Notes: generated from the sequence alone by a model not told the origin. A stretch of 64,000 bases of DNA from Bacillus sp. NTK071 (GCF_017303315.1 NZ_JAFKOI010000008.1:92709-156708); one strand, 5' to 3'. Shown: positions 8,202-16,714, counted from the stretch's first letter. Program-made: numbers and translations.

Positions 8202-8897
8202 ATGTCTTATACTTTATCTATGGAAGAATACATATTTTCATTACTTTTAATGGATGGTGAGCAGATCGCAGCCTCAATAAAAGATGATGTTTTTGAAAAC
8301 ATTTCTAATCGTGATCTAGAAAATCGTTTAGATAGTGCCACAAATGGATTGCTCTCAAGAGGATTAATAACAATGGATCAAGACGTTGATGAACAATTTG
8401 AATTCTTTCTGAAGAAGTTAACGAATTCACCTCGTGTCATCCGATTGCAAATTGCTACTGATTCAGCGATGCTTGCAGCTACCTTGTTCTGTAACGATGA
8501 TTACATATTTCAACAATCTCAAGATGATAATCGTGTGGTTAAATTATTCACAGAAAACAACGAGGAAGCACTCAGCCAACTTATGAATATTAGCGAGGAC
8601 AAAGTAGAGCAAGACCCTTTTTCAATTAAAGAGCGGCATTTCGAGAAAGTTATTAATAAATTACTTGCCAGTAAAAAGCTTACAAGTAAAGAATCAGACT
8701 TGTTCCATCCAGCCTTCCTGAAAATATTAAAAGAAAAACAAGGGAAGTTAAATGCGTTATATGATTATAACCAAGAGAAACAAGGAATAGCCAATTCATT
8801 TTTGTATATTACAGGTAATGGACAAACATGGTCGATCGAGGGTGAGGGTAAGTTCGTTACAATAGCTCCGCTTTCGTTTAAGTCTCTGTTTGAATGA
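8202..8897 (+). CDS. LXG-cluster accessory protein (DUF5081-like), paralogue of 15610
   Basis: 231 residues, about 60% similar by eye to the 15610-16314 product along the whole length (MSYTL..EEYI.SLLL.DG at the N-terminus, PFSFKSLFE-type C-terminus). Proteins of this look recur in Bacillus LXG toxin loci. An EspG-like chaperone role in type VII export has been suggested for similar families; that is not visible here. The locus lost its LXG toxin and the membrane-protein gene before it is broken, so this is probably a remnant of a second copy of the 13.5-16.3 kb cluster. Start ATG at 8202 follows GAGAGG. Confidence 0.65.
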   Translation: MSYTLSMEEYIFSLLLMDGEQIAASIKDDVFENISNRDLENRLDSATNGLLSRGLITMDQDVDEQFEFFLKKLTNSPRVIRLQIATDSAMLAATLFCNDDYIFQQSQDDNRVVKLFTENNEEALSQLMNISEDKVEQDPFSIKERHFEKVINKLLASKKLTSKESDLFHPAFLKILKEKQGKLNALYDYNQEKQGIANSFLYITGNGQTWSIEGEGKFVTIAPLSFKSLFE

Positions 8898-8913
8898 ACT
8901 TAAAGAAATGACC

Positions 8914-8950
8914 GGGAATCACCAAGAATAAAGGGGAGGTTCTGTTGATT
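8914..8950. repeat. REP-A left half, decayed
   Basis: GGGAATCACC...GGGGAGGTTCTGTTGATT resembles the REP-A left end with an insertion. No right end follows. Confidence 0.5.
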
Positions 8951-9029
8951 ACTATTACTAATTTATAAACGACAAAACCTTAGCTCCTCGGTTCCTGTTT
9001 ATGTAACCCTACCTCCCTTCTATTTTCTT

Positions 9030-9180
9030 GAATCAGCGGGACGGTTCTACTGATTCACCCGTATTCAAAAAAGAAAGCAGATGAATTAATCTAAAATGAT
9101 TACATTCGTCTGCTTTTTTCTCAATATTGATAAAGGGAAATTCACTTAATTTGAATCACGAGAGCCGTCACCGGGATTCC
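9030..9180. repeat. REP-A full element, AAGCAGATGAA subfamily
   Basis: Left end GAATCAGCGGGACGGTTCT and right end GAATCACGAGAGCCGTCACC flank a strong hairpin AAGCAGATGAA...TTCGTCTGCTTTTTT. It is nearly identical to 11472-11622 and overlaps the 3' end of the immunity gene at 9146. Confidence 0.9.
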
Positions 9181-9451
9181 CAATACCTTTTATCATTGAT
9201 TCTAATTTATCAAGTTCAATAACTAATGGTTCTTGATAACTTTCAACTAAGTTTGTGTCAAAGTACGCTCGTAAAGCACCATTCAACTCTATATTGATTT
9301 TCCCCTTTCCTTCATTGCTAATCTCAGTGAGTAACTTTGAGAGCTTATTTAATAGTGTATCTAAAAATTCATGATTCCTTTTTTTCTTTTTTTCAATTAC
9401 TAATTGAATGACTTTTTCAATTTGTATTTTAAACTTTAAATTGTTCCGCAC
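9146..9451 (-). CDS. Putative immunity protein, 3' end replaced by REP-A
   Basis: 101 residues. Helical and Lys-rich at the N-terminus, with the core GALRAYFDTNLVESYQEPLV shared with 6016-6291. The last residues (GNPGDGSRDSN) are encoded by the REP-A right end, so the native C-terminus has been replaced. It starts 13 bp after the toxin fragment at 9465-9845, and the relation of both toxins and both immunity genes supports pairing. Another copy without the first part is at 11588-11839. Confidence 0.6.
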   Translation of the reverse strand: MRNNLKFKIQIEKVIQLVIEKKKKRNHEFLDTLLNKLSKLLTEISNEGKGKINIELNGALRAYFDTNLVESYQEPLVIELDKLESMIKGIGNPGDGSRDSN

Positions 9452-9464
9452 CTTATTTCTCCTC

Positions 9465-9845
9465 CTACCTTGACCGAATTTGTTTTATTTCAGATATCCA
9501 TTCTATAGGATAATTTAAAGGTAATAATATTTGATCTTCATTCCCTTTAAGAATATATCCCATTTTTGTATATTGCTTTTCTGCTCTACCAAGATTTAAA
9601 ATAGTTCCTTCAGGAATTTCAATAATTGCTTCGTACTGCCTGGTGTTCTTCCACTCAGGCAGTAGAGCTAAACCAACTTTTGCTTGAATCCTATTTACTG
9701 CTGGAACCGTAGTAACAAACGTCCCAGCAGCATCAGCATGTCCTCCAAAAGCTCTATACAAAGTAATCTTTTCTTTAGTGATTGCTGTTCTATAATTAGC
9801 ATCTTTGAAAGTACTAGCAATATTCGATGTAAAGCTTGGATTCAC
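9465..9845 (-). pseudogene. Orphan C-terminal toxin domain, 5' end at a REP-A element
   Basis: 126 residues starting at a GTG supplied by the REP-A left end. No LXG or linker sequence is present. It is paralogous to 6301-6702 (NYRTAITKEKITLYRAFGG; PAVNRIQAKVGLALLPEWKN; DQILLPLNYP). The opening R-x-F-G-G and the late Asp-Gln recall ADP-ribosyltransferase-like toxin domains, which is a hypothesis only. Together with the immunity gene 13 bp downstream and a REP-A copy at each side, it forms a compact toxin-immunity cassette. Confidence 0.6.
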
Positions 9846-9991
9846 CGGGACGGTTCTACTGATTCACTTTTCTTGTATAAAAGAGAAACCAGATGAGCCA
9901 ATCAATAGAATGATTAGTTCACCTGGTTCTTTGAGTATTATTAGTGGTGTAAAATTGATTAAACTTAGAAGTGATTCATGAGTACCGTTTG
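9839..9991. repeat. REP-A full element
   Basis: Left end GATTCACCGGGACGGTTCTAC, central hairpin AACCAGATGAGCCAA...TTAGTTCACCTGGTT, right end GATTCATGAGTACCGTTTGG (decayed). The left end cuts the toxin domain at 9845 and the right end cuts the immunity gene at 9991-10316. Confidence 0.85.
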
Positions 9992-10316
9992 GGTTAAATA
10001 GATTTAATTCTATAAACTCTTTTCCTGTTTTAGTACTTTCTAAAGTACCATCTTCTAATATTGGAACCTCGTTTGATTTCCCTTTTATAATTTGATCAAC
10101 ATTTTCAATTCTAATACCTCTGTTCCAAAGTATAGTTGAAAATACATTAATAAATTCCTCCTTAGAAAATTCTTTAATAGTTATATCTGATATATAAACA
10201 GGTTCAGATATCATGGGAACGATCGGAAATAGATAATTTTTTTCAGCATAATTTAAGCACAAAAAACTCCAACCCATTTGCATATTTATTAGGATATCAC
10301 CAATATTTATTTTCAC
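9864..10316 (-). pseudogene. Second immunity-like gene, 3' truncated by REP-A
   Basis: Frame of 150 residues. The first roughly 110 (MKINIGDILINMQMGWSFLC onward) look genuine. From about NPNGTHESLL onward the translation is REP-A sequence, so the original C-terminus is gone. It lies 18 bp downstream of another small gene (10335-10640) behind the toxin fragment at 10648. A two-gene immunity module, or a leftover immunity gene of another toxin, are both possible. Family not recognised. Confidence 0.5.
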
Positions 10317-10334
10317 AATTTATCTACCTCTTTT

Positions 10335-10640
10335 TCATAATAATGTTAAATCATAAGTTAAATCTTTAACATCATCATAAATAATTACACCAAATATAGA
10401 AGAATATATTTCCTTGATTCCATGACGGCTTCCTAAATCAAATTCAATTCTTTGCAATAGCTCAAGTTGTTTACTAGTAGTTAATGTAATAGGACTCCCA
10501 CTTTTTTTACTTACGACTTTTATAATAGAAATCCACCATATTTGGTCTCTAAAATCGGCTACATTGCATTCAACGTCACAAGAATTATCTTCATATGTTA
10601 GAGTGTCAATCCCATCTGTTTTAGTAATAAAGCTGTTCAT
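10335..10640 (-). CDS. Putative immunity protein for the 10648 toxin domain
   Basis: 101 residues with alternating beta-strand-like hydrophobic segments (DQIWWISIIKVVS; SSIFGVIIYDDV). It starts 7 bp after the toxin fragment stop, with AAGGTGATG as ribosome binding site overlapping the toxin end, the tight spacing typical of toxin-immunity pairs. Family not recognised. Confidence 0.6.
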   Translation of the reverse strand: MNSFITKTDGIDTLTYEDNSCDVECNVADFRDQIWWISIIKVVSKKSGSPITLTTSKQLELLQRIEFDLGSRHGIKEIYSSIFGVIIYDDVKDLTYDLTLL

Positions 10641-10647
10641 TATATCA

Positions 10648-11470
10648 TCACCTTATGTTAATATGCTTAACTTTCTTATTATTCCTTAATTGTGGTAATT
10701 CCGTTGACCAGAAGATCGTTTTTGGTTTAATAAAATCAGGTACATTCTTCGTAAATGCTGTTACCGCTCCGCTTGCTCCCTCTGCATATCTACTAGATAA
10801 ATTAGACCATATTTCATTTGTTTGCTCTAACGTTAATCCATACTCTTCATACCTGTACTTTCCATTTGGCAACTGCTCATATAACCTTAGATTATCCATC
10901 CATTTACCACCAGGTGTTCTTTCTAATGTTAACTTTGTTACTTCTTTTTCCATAAAAAGATTATCAGCATACCTTTCTGCTAATTCTCTGGCAGATGTGT
11001 ACTTCATTTGGCCAATTTTATTATCAAAAGCTTCAACTCTACCCGCATAAAAAATCGCTTTATTCTTTTCTGTAGATACATCAGTATTCTTTGACTTTTC
11101 CATTAAGTACCCAACCTTTTCATCCTTTGTTTTAATGTTTTCTAATTGTTTAGAAAGAACATCTATATTAGAAGTATTAACATTTTCTACATCAAAAGTG
11201 GTTCTCTCGCCCTTATATTTTAATATCCCCTCTGCTTTCACATCACTTTTTCCTACAATTCCCACTCTCGCCCCACCAACCAACGAAGCCAGACCAATAC
11301 TACTCATCCAATGTTCTTTAGAAAAATCATCTTCAGGATTTACTGCACCGTTCACCAGATCCGCTCCACCAATGGTCAGGTAATTTACAAAATCATAAGG
11401 TGAATCCATTGCTTTATCAGAACGTTCGTCCATTGCGTTAACGGTACCTCGCACGCCGTCGAACAATCCG
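10648..11470 (-). pseudogene. LXG toxin C-terminal cassette (linker plus toxin domain), 5' end cut at REP-A
   Basis: About 272 residues. The N-terminal part (GLFDGVRGT...GGARVG, about 65 residues) matches the post-LXG linker of the full-length proteins at 52186 and 57820 (MDERSDKAMDSPYDFVNYL). Then comes a different toxin domain (about residues 140-272) with SRYAEGASGAVTAF and IFWSTELPQLRNN near the end, not recognised. Homology starts one or two codons after the REP-A left end, so the LXG part was removed exactly at the repeat. The shared linker could let this cassette recombine onto a full-length gene. The immunity gene follows at 10335. Confidence 0.75.
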
Positions 11471-11471
11471 A

Positions 11472-11622
11472 GAATCAGCGGGACGGTTCTACTGATTCAC
11501 CCGTATACAAAAAAGAAAGCAGATGAATTAATCTAAAATGATTACATTCGTCTGCTTTTTTCTCAATATTGGTAAAGGGAAATTCACTTAATTTAAACCA
11601 CGAGGGCCGTCACCGGGATTCC
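11472..11622. repeat. REP-A full element, AAGCAGATGAA subfamily
   Basis: Almost identical to 9030-9180, and the similarity continues into the adjoining immunity gene. The left end marks the truncation of the 10648-11470 toxin cassette. Confidence 0.9.
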
Positions 11623-11839
11623 CAATACCTTTTATCATTGATTCTAATTTATCAAGTTCAATAACTAATGGTTCTTGATAACTTTCAACTAAGTTTGTGT
11701 CAAAGTACGCTCGTAAAACACCATTCAACTCTATATTGATTTTCCCCTTTCCTTCATTGCTAATCTCAGTGAGTAACTTTGAGAGCTTATTTAATAGTGT
11801 ATCTAAAAATTCATGATTCCTTTTTTTCTTTTTCTTCAA
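11588..11839 (-). pseudogene. Duplicated, 5'-truncated immunity gene
   Basis: 83 residues, almost identical to the C-terminal 80 residues of 9146-9451, with the same REP-A-encoded tail (GNPGDG). The first roughly 20 residues of the longer copy are missing, no toxin precedes it, and the ATG lies in a poly-Lys run. It belongs to a block of about 370 bp duplicated together with a REP-A element. Confidence 0.75.
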
Positions 11840-11883
11840 TTACTAATTCAATGACTTTTAGAAAATCTAATTAATATGATAAA

Positions 11884-11904
11884 TGAGAATCGTCCCGTGA
11901 TTCT
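11884..11904. repeat. REP-A right half fragment
   Basis: TGAGAATCGTCCCGTGATTCT is a shortened copy of the REP-A right end. It lies just behind the immunity gene at 11912-12532 and marks the 3' boundary of that cassette. Confidence 0.65.
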
Positions 11905-11911
11905 AAATAAT

Positions 11912-12532
11912 TCATTTACCAATAAATAGTCTTTTTAATTGCTCTATATCACTAATAGAAGGTATAAAATCAAATTCCAATGCATTAATAAATTCATCAA
12001 ATGTTTCAAGCTTTTTAGAAAAATTATAGGTTACTACTAAGGCACTTGAAAATGGTCTACTTTCAGAAATAATGACTTTCTCATCTAGTAAACTTAAGTA
12101 GTAGATATCATACTTACTATCGTTTAAGGTTACATTAATGGCACCTCTCTTTTCAGCTAAGATAGAAAATAAATGATTACTAACTTTTTCATTTAGTATA
12201 GTTATGGCTTGCTGAACATCCTTGTCTATATTTCTTAATTTATTTTTAATGCTTTCTTCAACTTTGATATCACCATAAGTTCCTTCTAGTGCAGTATATA
12301 AACCTAATAATCCCATTTGTTCATTATTAAATTGAGCTAATTTATATTCTTGGTTTCTTTGTAATTCATACAAATAAAACGCATGACCTACGCTTACTAA
12401 TTTAAAACCCATATCAAGATTAGTAGTACCATCTTTATTTTTTGGATATATTATCAGTAATAACTCACTCTTCTTTTCTACATTAACAGTATATTGGCTT
12501 TTTAATAATTGAACTAACTTCTCAATATCCAT
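11912..12532 (-). CDS. Putative immunity protein for the TNT-type toxin
   Basis: 206 residues, no signal peptide, mixed alpha/beta. It starts 2 bp after the stop of the TNT-domain cassette, the expected place for its immunity gene. TNT toxins are NAD+ glycohydrolases and their immunity proteins bind the active site in the cytosol. I cannot match this protein to a named immunity family. The gene appears intact and could protect the cell from TNT-bearing siblings even though the linked toxin is headless. Confidence 0.6.
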   Translation of the reverse strand: MDIEKLVQLLKSQYTVNVEKKSELLLIIYPKNKDGTTNLDMGFKLVSVGHAFYLYELQRNQEYKLAQFNNEQMGLLGLYTALEGTYGDIKVEESIKNKLRNIDKDVQQAITILNEKVSNHLFSILAEKRGAINVTLNDSKYDIYYLSLLDEKVIISESRPFSSALVVTYNFSKKLETFDEFINALEFDFIPSISDIEQLKRLFIGK

Positions 12533-12534
12533 TT

Positions 12535-13290
12535 CTATTCCTCTCTTTCAAAAGTAACTTCTACAATTAGATCTTCGTCTATTAACTCTTGTAATGAATA
12601 TGTTTTACCATTTTTATGGTATTTAATAAATTGAATTCCCCCTCCAACCCTGTCAAACCAAGGTGCAGCTTTGCCACCCATAACCTCAAGATTTTCAAGA
12701 ACTTTATAAATATGATAATCTGCTGTGTCGCTATGCAATGCTAAAGCGCGTTGTTCATATGGTACACCTTTTTCCGAAAAGAAACTTCCTTCAGGAAAAC
12801 CATATCGATCAATAAGAGTTTCTTTACTTAATATCATCGGTTGCGGTTCACCCTCAAAACCATTATTGGGAGTCCAATTTATATCGCCAGTTTTTTGATC
12901 ATAATATTTGGGATCATCGAAAGTCATTTTATACTTTTCATACAAATGACCCGATGGACTGTAGTTCCAATCTGATAACTTAATTCTATCTTCTACACTT
13001 ATATTTTTTTGTGTATAATCCCAAAATTGACTGTATCTATTAGCGCCTTCATCATCCATCATATCTGCAAAGCTCAATATTGAGTTGTTTTGATCCTTCT
13101 CCACAATAGGATTTTTCTTCAAACTATTGGTAGGGGAAATCACAGAACGTTTAGTAGGAACACCTACCCTCGCCCCACCAACCAACGAAGCCAGACCAAT
13201 ACTACTCATCCAATGTTCTTTAGAAAAATCATCTTCAGGATTTACTGCACCGTTCACCAGATCCGCTCCACCAATGGTCAGGTAATTTAC
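12535..13290 (-). pseudogene. LXG linker plus TNT-domain toxin cassette, 5' end cut at REP-A
   Basis: The frame is open from the REP-A left end at 13290 without a native start (GTG at 13257 is internal). Residues match the LXG linker (NYLTIGGADLV, AVNPEDDFSKEHW) and then end in a C-terminal domain with ETLIDRYGFPEGSFF, PYEQRAL and PWFDRVGGGIQF. This is the pattern of the TNT family (tuberculosis necrotizing toxin, NAD+ glycohydrolase), with DRYG, the QR and the GGGxQ motif. The immunity candidate follows after 2 bp. It is an orphan cassette with a recombination arm, not a working toxin by itself. Confidence 0.8.
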
Positions 13291-13291
13291 A

Positions 13292-13442
13292 GAATCAGCG
13301 GGACGGTTCTACTGATTCACTCTCTATTCCTATTAGAAACCAGTTAGACCATTTTTGAAATGATGAGTTAACTGGTTTTTTATTATTTGTGGCAATCTTT
13401 TTATATTTTTGAGTGAACCATGAGACCCGCTTCGGTGGTTAC
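13292..13442. repeat. REP-A full element
   Basis: Left end GAATCAGCGGGACGGTTCT, central AAACCAGTTAGACC...TAACTGGTTTTTT hairpin, decayed right end GTGAACCATGAGACCCGCTTC. The left end is the exact 5' boundary of the TNT cassette. Confidence 0.85.
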
Positions 13443-13551
13443 CACACGGCAGGATGGAGATCTGTTTCCTTATCTCTCTTTCCCTTTCTCTTCTACTAAT
13501 TATGATATTATATTAAAGAGTTATAATGTCAGATAAGGTGGCGATATTGCG

Positions 13552-15222
13552 ATGAAAACGTTGGAGGTAGATTCTTTTCTCTCTGGTATTGAATTGACTC
13601 TTAAACAATTGGACTCCCAAGAAAGAGATATAAAGAAAATAGATTCTGCTGTAATGGAATTTATTCAGTTAGATGAGGCTTTAAAAGGTAAGGGTGGGCA
13701 GGCCATTCGTTCATTTTATCAAGATTGTCATATCCCATTTCTAAAGTATTATGAATCGACTTTAGATGAATATAAAAATGCTTTACATAACATGAAGAAT
13801 GAATTAAAAGCTTTTGAATCCTCTAATACAGCAACGATTCGGGAGGATTTCTTACAAAATGATTTAGATCATGCTATGAAAAAGGTAAAAACCATAACAA
13901 CAGATCTATCAAATGAAGCAAATTCTATCATTAACTCTGTAAGTGATATTATTATGATTCCGACATTGCAAGATAGCAATATCATGAATCAATTAAACAG
14001 CGCAGACGAAAAAATTAATCAAACAATAGAACAATTACATCAGTACGACCGCCAACAGGTAAAAAAATTAGACTACGTAGCAGATCATGCTAACGATGCT
14101 TCTGCTTACGTTGAACAAATTAGCTCTATGTTTCACAGTAACCAGATCAGTGTAGAAGGTTACCAGCCCGGCTCCCTTTTTCAGAAATTAAATCAAGCGG
14201 TACAATCACCAGTAGGAATAGCTACTAGTGTGCAAGGGAGTATAAACCATGAAAATCCAACTAGTAAACGTGCATTAGATTTATTACTGGATTACGAGGA
14301 GAGTAAAAATGTAGAATCAACAACAAAGCCAAGCGAAGATGACTCTTTGTTGAATGCTTTGTTAGATAGTGCAATTGGCTCCGTTGCACCTTTAGCCATT
14401 ATGACCGCTTCACACAAATCTGGTATACTCCGCGTTGAATATACTAAGAAAAAGAACCACTATACATTTAAATACGACAGGAGAATTCTTCATTTTCTGA
14501 AGGGGAAAACAGGACCTGAGTGGACGAAAAGTATGATCCAAAAGATAAACAAAGCAGCAAGAGATAACCACAAAATGGAAAAGTATATTAAAGCCCAAAA
14601 GAAAAATATATCAAACAATACAAAATTTGTAGATAATCGAACACGTTCAACCAAAGCTAAAAGTTTGCTTATTAAACTAGCAACTGGGAATCGTCCTGTT
14701 CATGAACACGTAAAGAGTAAACTAATCAAATACTCCTCTAAAGATATGGTTATATCTAAAAAAGCGTTTAACAAAGTCATTGCTAGAACTTCAGGTATTG
14801 GTACAGCAGTGGTTGGGGGCATAACTGCTATTAGTAATATTCGTAGAAGGACAGACAAAAACCCATCTTTAAAAGGTAAAGAAAAATTTGAAGTTACTGG
14901 GCGTATAGTTAGTGAAGAGATCAATAAAGTAGGGGCAAGTGCTACTGGAGCAACTGTTGGAGCATATGCTGGAGCTCTTATTGGGGGAGCGCTTTCTGGC
15001 CCTTTCGCTCCATTTGGAGCAGCAGTAGGAGGTGTAGTTGGAAGTGCCATTGGTGGCGCAGTAGGTGAATGGGCTTCAAAATACACAAATAAGTGGGCAA
15101 GCGATGCTGGCGCTGCTGTTAGTGAAACGTTATATAACACTAAAGAGAAAGCAAAAGAAACATTAACTAATGTTAAAGACACATTAAGTGAGTCAACAGA
15201 TAAAATACTCGGATGGATATAA
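13552..15222 (+). CDS. LXG-domain toxin with C-terminal glycine-zipper region
   Basis: 556 residues. Residues about 1-200 are an LXG domain (MKTLEVDSFLSGIE start, DEALKGKGGQAIRSFYQD, long helices), the module that targets toxins to the type VII (ESX-like) secretion machinery. The C-terminus (about 460-520) is a Gly/Ala-rich stretch, GATVGAYAGALIGGALSG and GGVVGSAIGGAVG, typical of membrane-inserting glycine zippers, followed by an amphipathic helix. By analogy with the streptococcal glycine-zipper LXG toxin TelE, a pore-forming or membrane-disrupting activity is likely. The gene is preceded by AAGGTGGCG and followed by a small membrane protein gene and a DUF5081-like gene in the same direction. 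It does not share the linker of the 52 kb and 58 kb LXG proteins. Confidence 0.85.
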   Translation: MKTLEVDSFLSGIELTLKQLDSQERDIKKIDSAVMEFIQLDEALKGKGGQAIRSFYQDCHIPFLKYYESTLDEYKNALHNMKNELKAFESSNTATIREDFLQNDLDHAMKKVKTITTDLSNEANSIINSVSDIIMIPTLQDSNIMNQLNSADEKINQTIEQLHQYDRQQVKKLDYVADHANDASAYVEQISSMFHSNQISVEGYQPGSLFQKLNQAVQSPVGIATSVQGSINHENPTSKRALDLLLDYEESKNVESTTKPSEDDSLLNALLDSAIGSVAPLAIMTASHKSGILRVEYTKKKNHYTFKYDRRILHFLKGKTGPEWTKSMIQKINKAARDNHKMEKYIKAQKKNISNNTKFVDNRTRSTKAKSLLIKLATGNRPVHEHVKSKLIKYSSKDMVISKKAFNKVIARTSGIGTAVVGGITAISNIRRRTDKNPSLKGKEKFEVTGRIVSEEINKVGASATGATVGAYAGALIGGALSGPFAPFGAAVGGVVGSAIGGAVGEWASKYTNKWASDAGAAVSETLYNTKEKAKETLTNVKDTLSESTDKILGWI

Positions 15223-15267
15223 ATTCAGCTGCATATTCCCTAAAGTAGCGAAAAGGATTTGATAAAT

Positions 15268-15570
15268 ATGATGGATATATTAGCCGTTGTATGCGGTGCT
15301 ATTGGATTTTCATTAATTTTCAATATGTTTTTTTCATTATTATATTTGCTTAGCAAATCAGCAGGAAAAGGATTATATCGTTGGGTAACTTACGATGATT
15401 TTGAACTATTAACGATATTAATCTTCCCTTTTTTGGGATTAACACAATACGTAGCAAGTAGATTATATGAAAAGTACAATTGGTTTAAAGCTAGAATCAT
15501 CCTTATCTTATACTCCATTTTACTGTTGATACTAGCAATCTTGTTCTTTATTTTGTTTGACTTATTATAA
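15268..15570 (+). CDS. Small membrane protein, probable immunity protein
   Basis: About 100 residues with three hydrophobic segments (ILAVVCGAIGFSLIFNMFF; LLTILIFPFLGL; IILILYSILLLILAILF). It lies 45 bp downstream of the glycine-zipper LXG gene. An integral membrane protein beside a membrane-active toxin is a good immunity candidate. ATG at 15268 is preferred, with AAAAGGA ten bases upstream; TTG at 15259 is too close to that site. A broken paralogue is at 7875-8180. Confidence 0.65.
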   Translation: MMDILAVVCGAIGFSLIFNMFFSLLYLLSKSAGKGLYRWVTYDDFELLTILIFPFLGLTQYVASRLYEKYNWFKARIILILYSILLLILAILFFILFDLL

Positions 15571-15609
15571 TATCAACTTATAACTAATAAACGAAAGGAC
15601 TACACCTAT

Positions 15610-16314
15610 ATGTCTTATACTCTATCTGCTGAAGAATACATATTATCCTTACTATTAATAGATGGTGTCCAGGCGGCAGCTTCTATAAAAGACGAGGTTT
15701 TCGAAGACATTTCCGATCAAGAACTAGAAACTCGTTTAGATAGTGCCACAAATGGATTGCTCTCCAAAGGGTTATTAACGATCGAGGAAAATGAAGAGAG
15801 TGTCGATGCAGAGTTTGAAAAGTTTCTGATGAAGTTAACGAATACACCTCGTGTGATTCGATGTCAGATTGCTACTGATACAGCGATGCTGACCACTTCT
15901 TTGTTCTGTAACGACGATTACACTGTTCAGCAATCTTTATATGATAACCGCGTTATAGAGTTATTCCCTGAAAACAATGAAAAGGCGCTCAGCGAACTTA
16001 TGGATCTAAGCGATGTAAAAGTAAATCATGAACCATTTTCTATTAAAGAGCCTCTATTTGAAAAAGTGATCGATAAATTACTTGAAAATAAGGAGCTTAC
16101 AAGCGAAGAATCGAACTTGTTCCCTACAGAATTTTTGCAAGTACTCAAAAAGAAACAAGGAAAGTTAAATGCATTATATGATTATTATTTAGATGAACAA
16201 GTCATGATTGGGTCTCTTTTGTATATCACAGGTAATGAGCAAACATGGTCTATTGAGAGTGAGGGTGAGATACTCACCATTGCTCCGTTTTCATTTAAGT
16301 CGTTGTTTGAGTGA
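15610..16314 (+). CDS. LXG-cluster accessory protein (DUF5081-like)
   Basis: 234 residues, soluble, no signal peptide, acidic. It begins MSYTLSAEEYILSLLLIDG and ends with a beta-rich part (SLLYITGNEQTWSIESEGE). It resembles DUF5081-type proteins found next to LXG toxins; a chaperone or adaptor role in type VII export is inferred from that context only. It is the last gene of the LXG unit and is followed by a good terminator. Its paralogue at 8202-8897 persists without a toxin. Confidence 0.65.
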   Translation: MSYTLSAEEYILSLLLIDGVQAAASIKDEVFEDISDQELETRLDSATNGLLSKGLLTIEENEESVDAEFEKFLMKLTNTPRVIRCQIATDTAMLTTSLFCNDDYTVQQSLYDNRVIELFPENNEKALSELMDLSDVKVNHEPFSIKEPLFEKVIDKLLENKELTSEESNLFPTEFLQVLKKKQGKLNALYDYYLDEQVMIGSLLYITGNEQTWSIESEGEILTIAPFSFKSLFE

Positions 16315-16345
16315 TTTGAATAAGTAAAACTTAACCATTATTATC

Positions 16346-16388
16346 AAAGCCATACCACCATGCCATGCATGTTGATATGGCTTTTTTT
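16346..16388 (+). terminator. Intrinsic terminator of the LXG unit
   Basis: AAAGCCATACCACCATGC pairs with GCATGTTGATATGGCTTT (two mismatches) and is followed by a T run. Confidence 0.85.
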
Positions 16389-16423
16389 GAATTATTAGTG
16401 GAGCAATAGCAGTGCAAAAAAAC

Positions 16424-16714
16424 CTACAGCCCAAACAAATAAGTCACCCCTACTGCAACGATAACCATACCGGCGATAATGGCCAGTCCAAAATGATATA
16501 ATGCATGACTCTTATTACCCTCTGTCCGTTCTCTTAATCCATAACGTAGGATTCGAACAAACCAGTACGTCATGAAAAGTCCCGCGGCAAAAAGATTATT
16601 ATCAGGGTTCGAATCGAACATTAACACGATAAAACCAACGATTAAAGCAACATAAAAGAACCCTAACACAACTTCCCACCGATTGTTTTTCACAGTCTCT
16701 TTTATCACTTCCAT
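16424..16714 (-). CDS. Small three-helix membrane protein
   Basis: 96 residues with hydrophobic segments at about 14-33, 42-60 and 75-95, connected by a basic loop (RYGLRERTEGNK). It resembles small DUF2178-like membrane proteins, but I cannot assign it firmly. No operon partner. A preceding site resembling AAGGAG lies just upstream of ATG 16714. Function unknown. Confidence 0.6.
   Translation of the reverse strand: MEVIKETVKNNRWEVVLGFFYVALIVGFIVLMFDSNPDNNLFAAGLFMTYWFVRILRYGLRERTEGNKSHALYHFGLAIIAGMVIVAVGVTYLFGL

Noticed and set aside
10648..13290. Orphan toxin fragments as full functional toxins
   Set aside because: They lack the LXG targeting domain and native starts, and their 5' ends coincide with repeat junctions.
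14700..15182. 160-codon minus-strand ORF inside the LXG gene
   Set aside because: It is the antisense of the Gly/Ala-rich zipper region; such composition yields long open antisense frames by chance.
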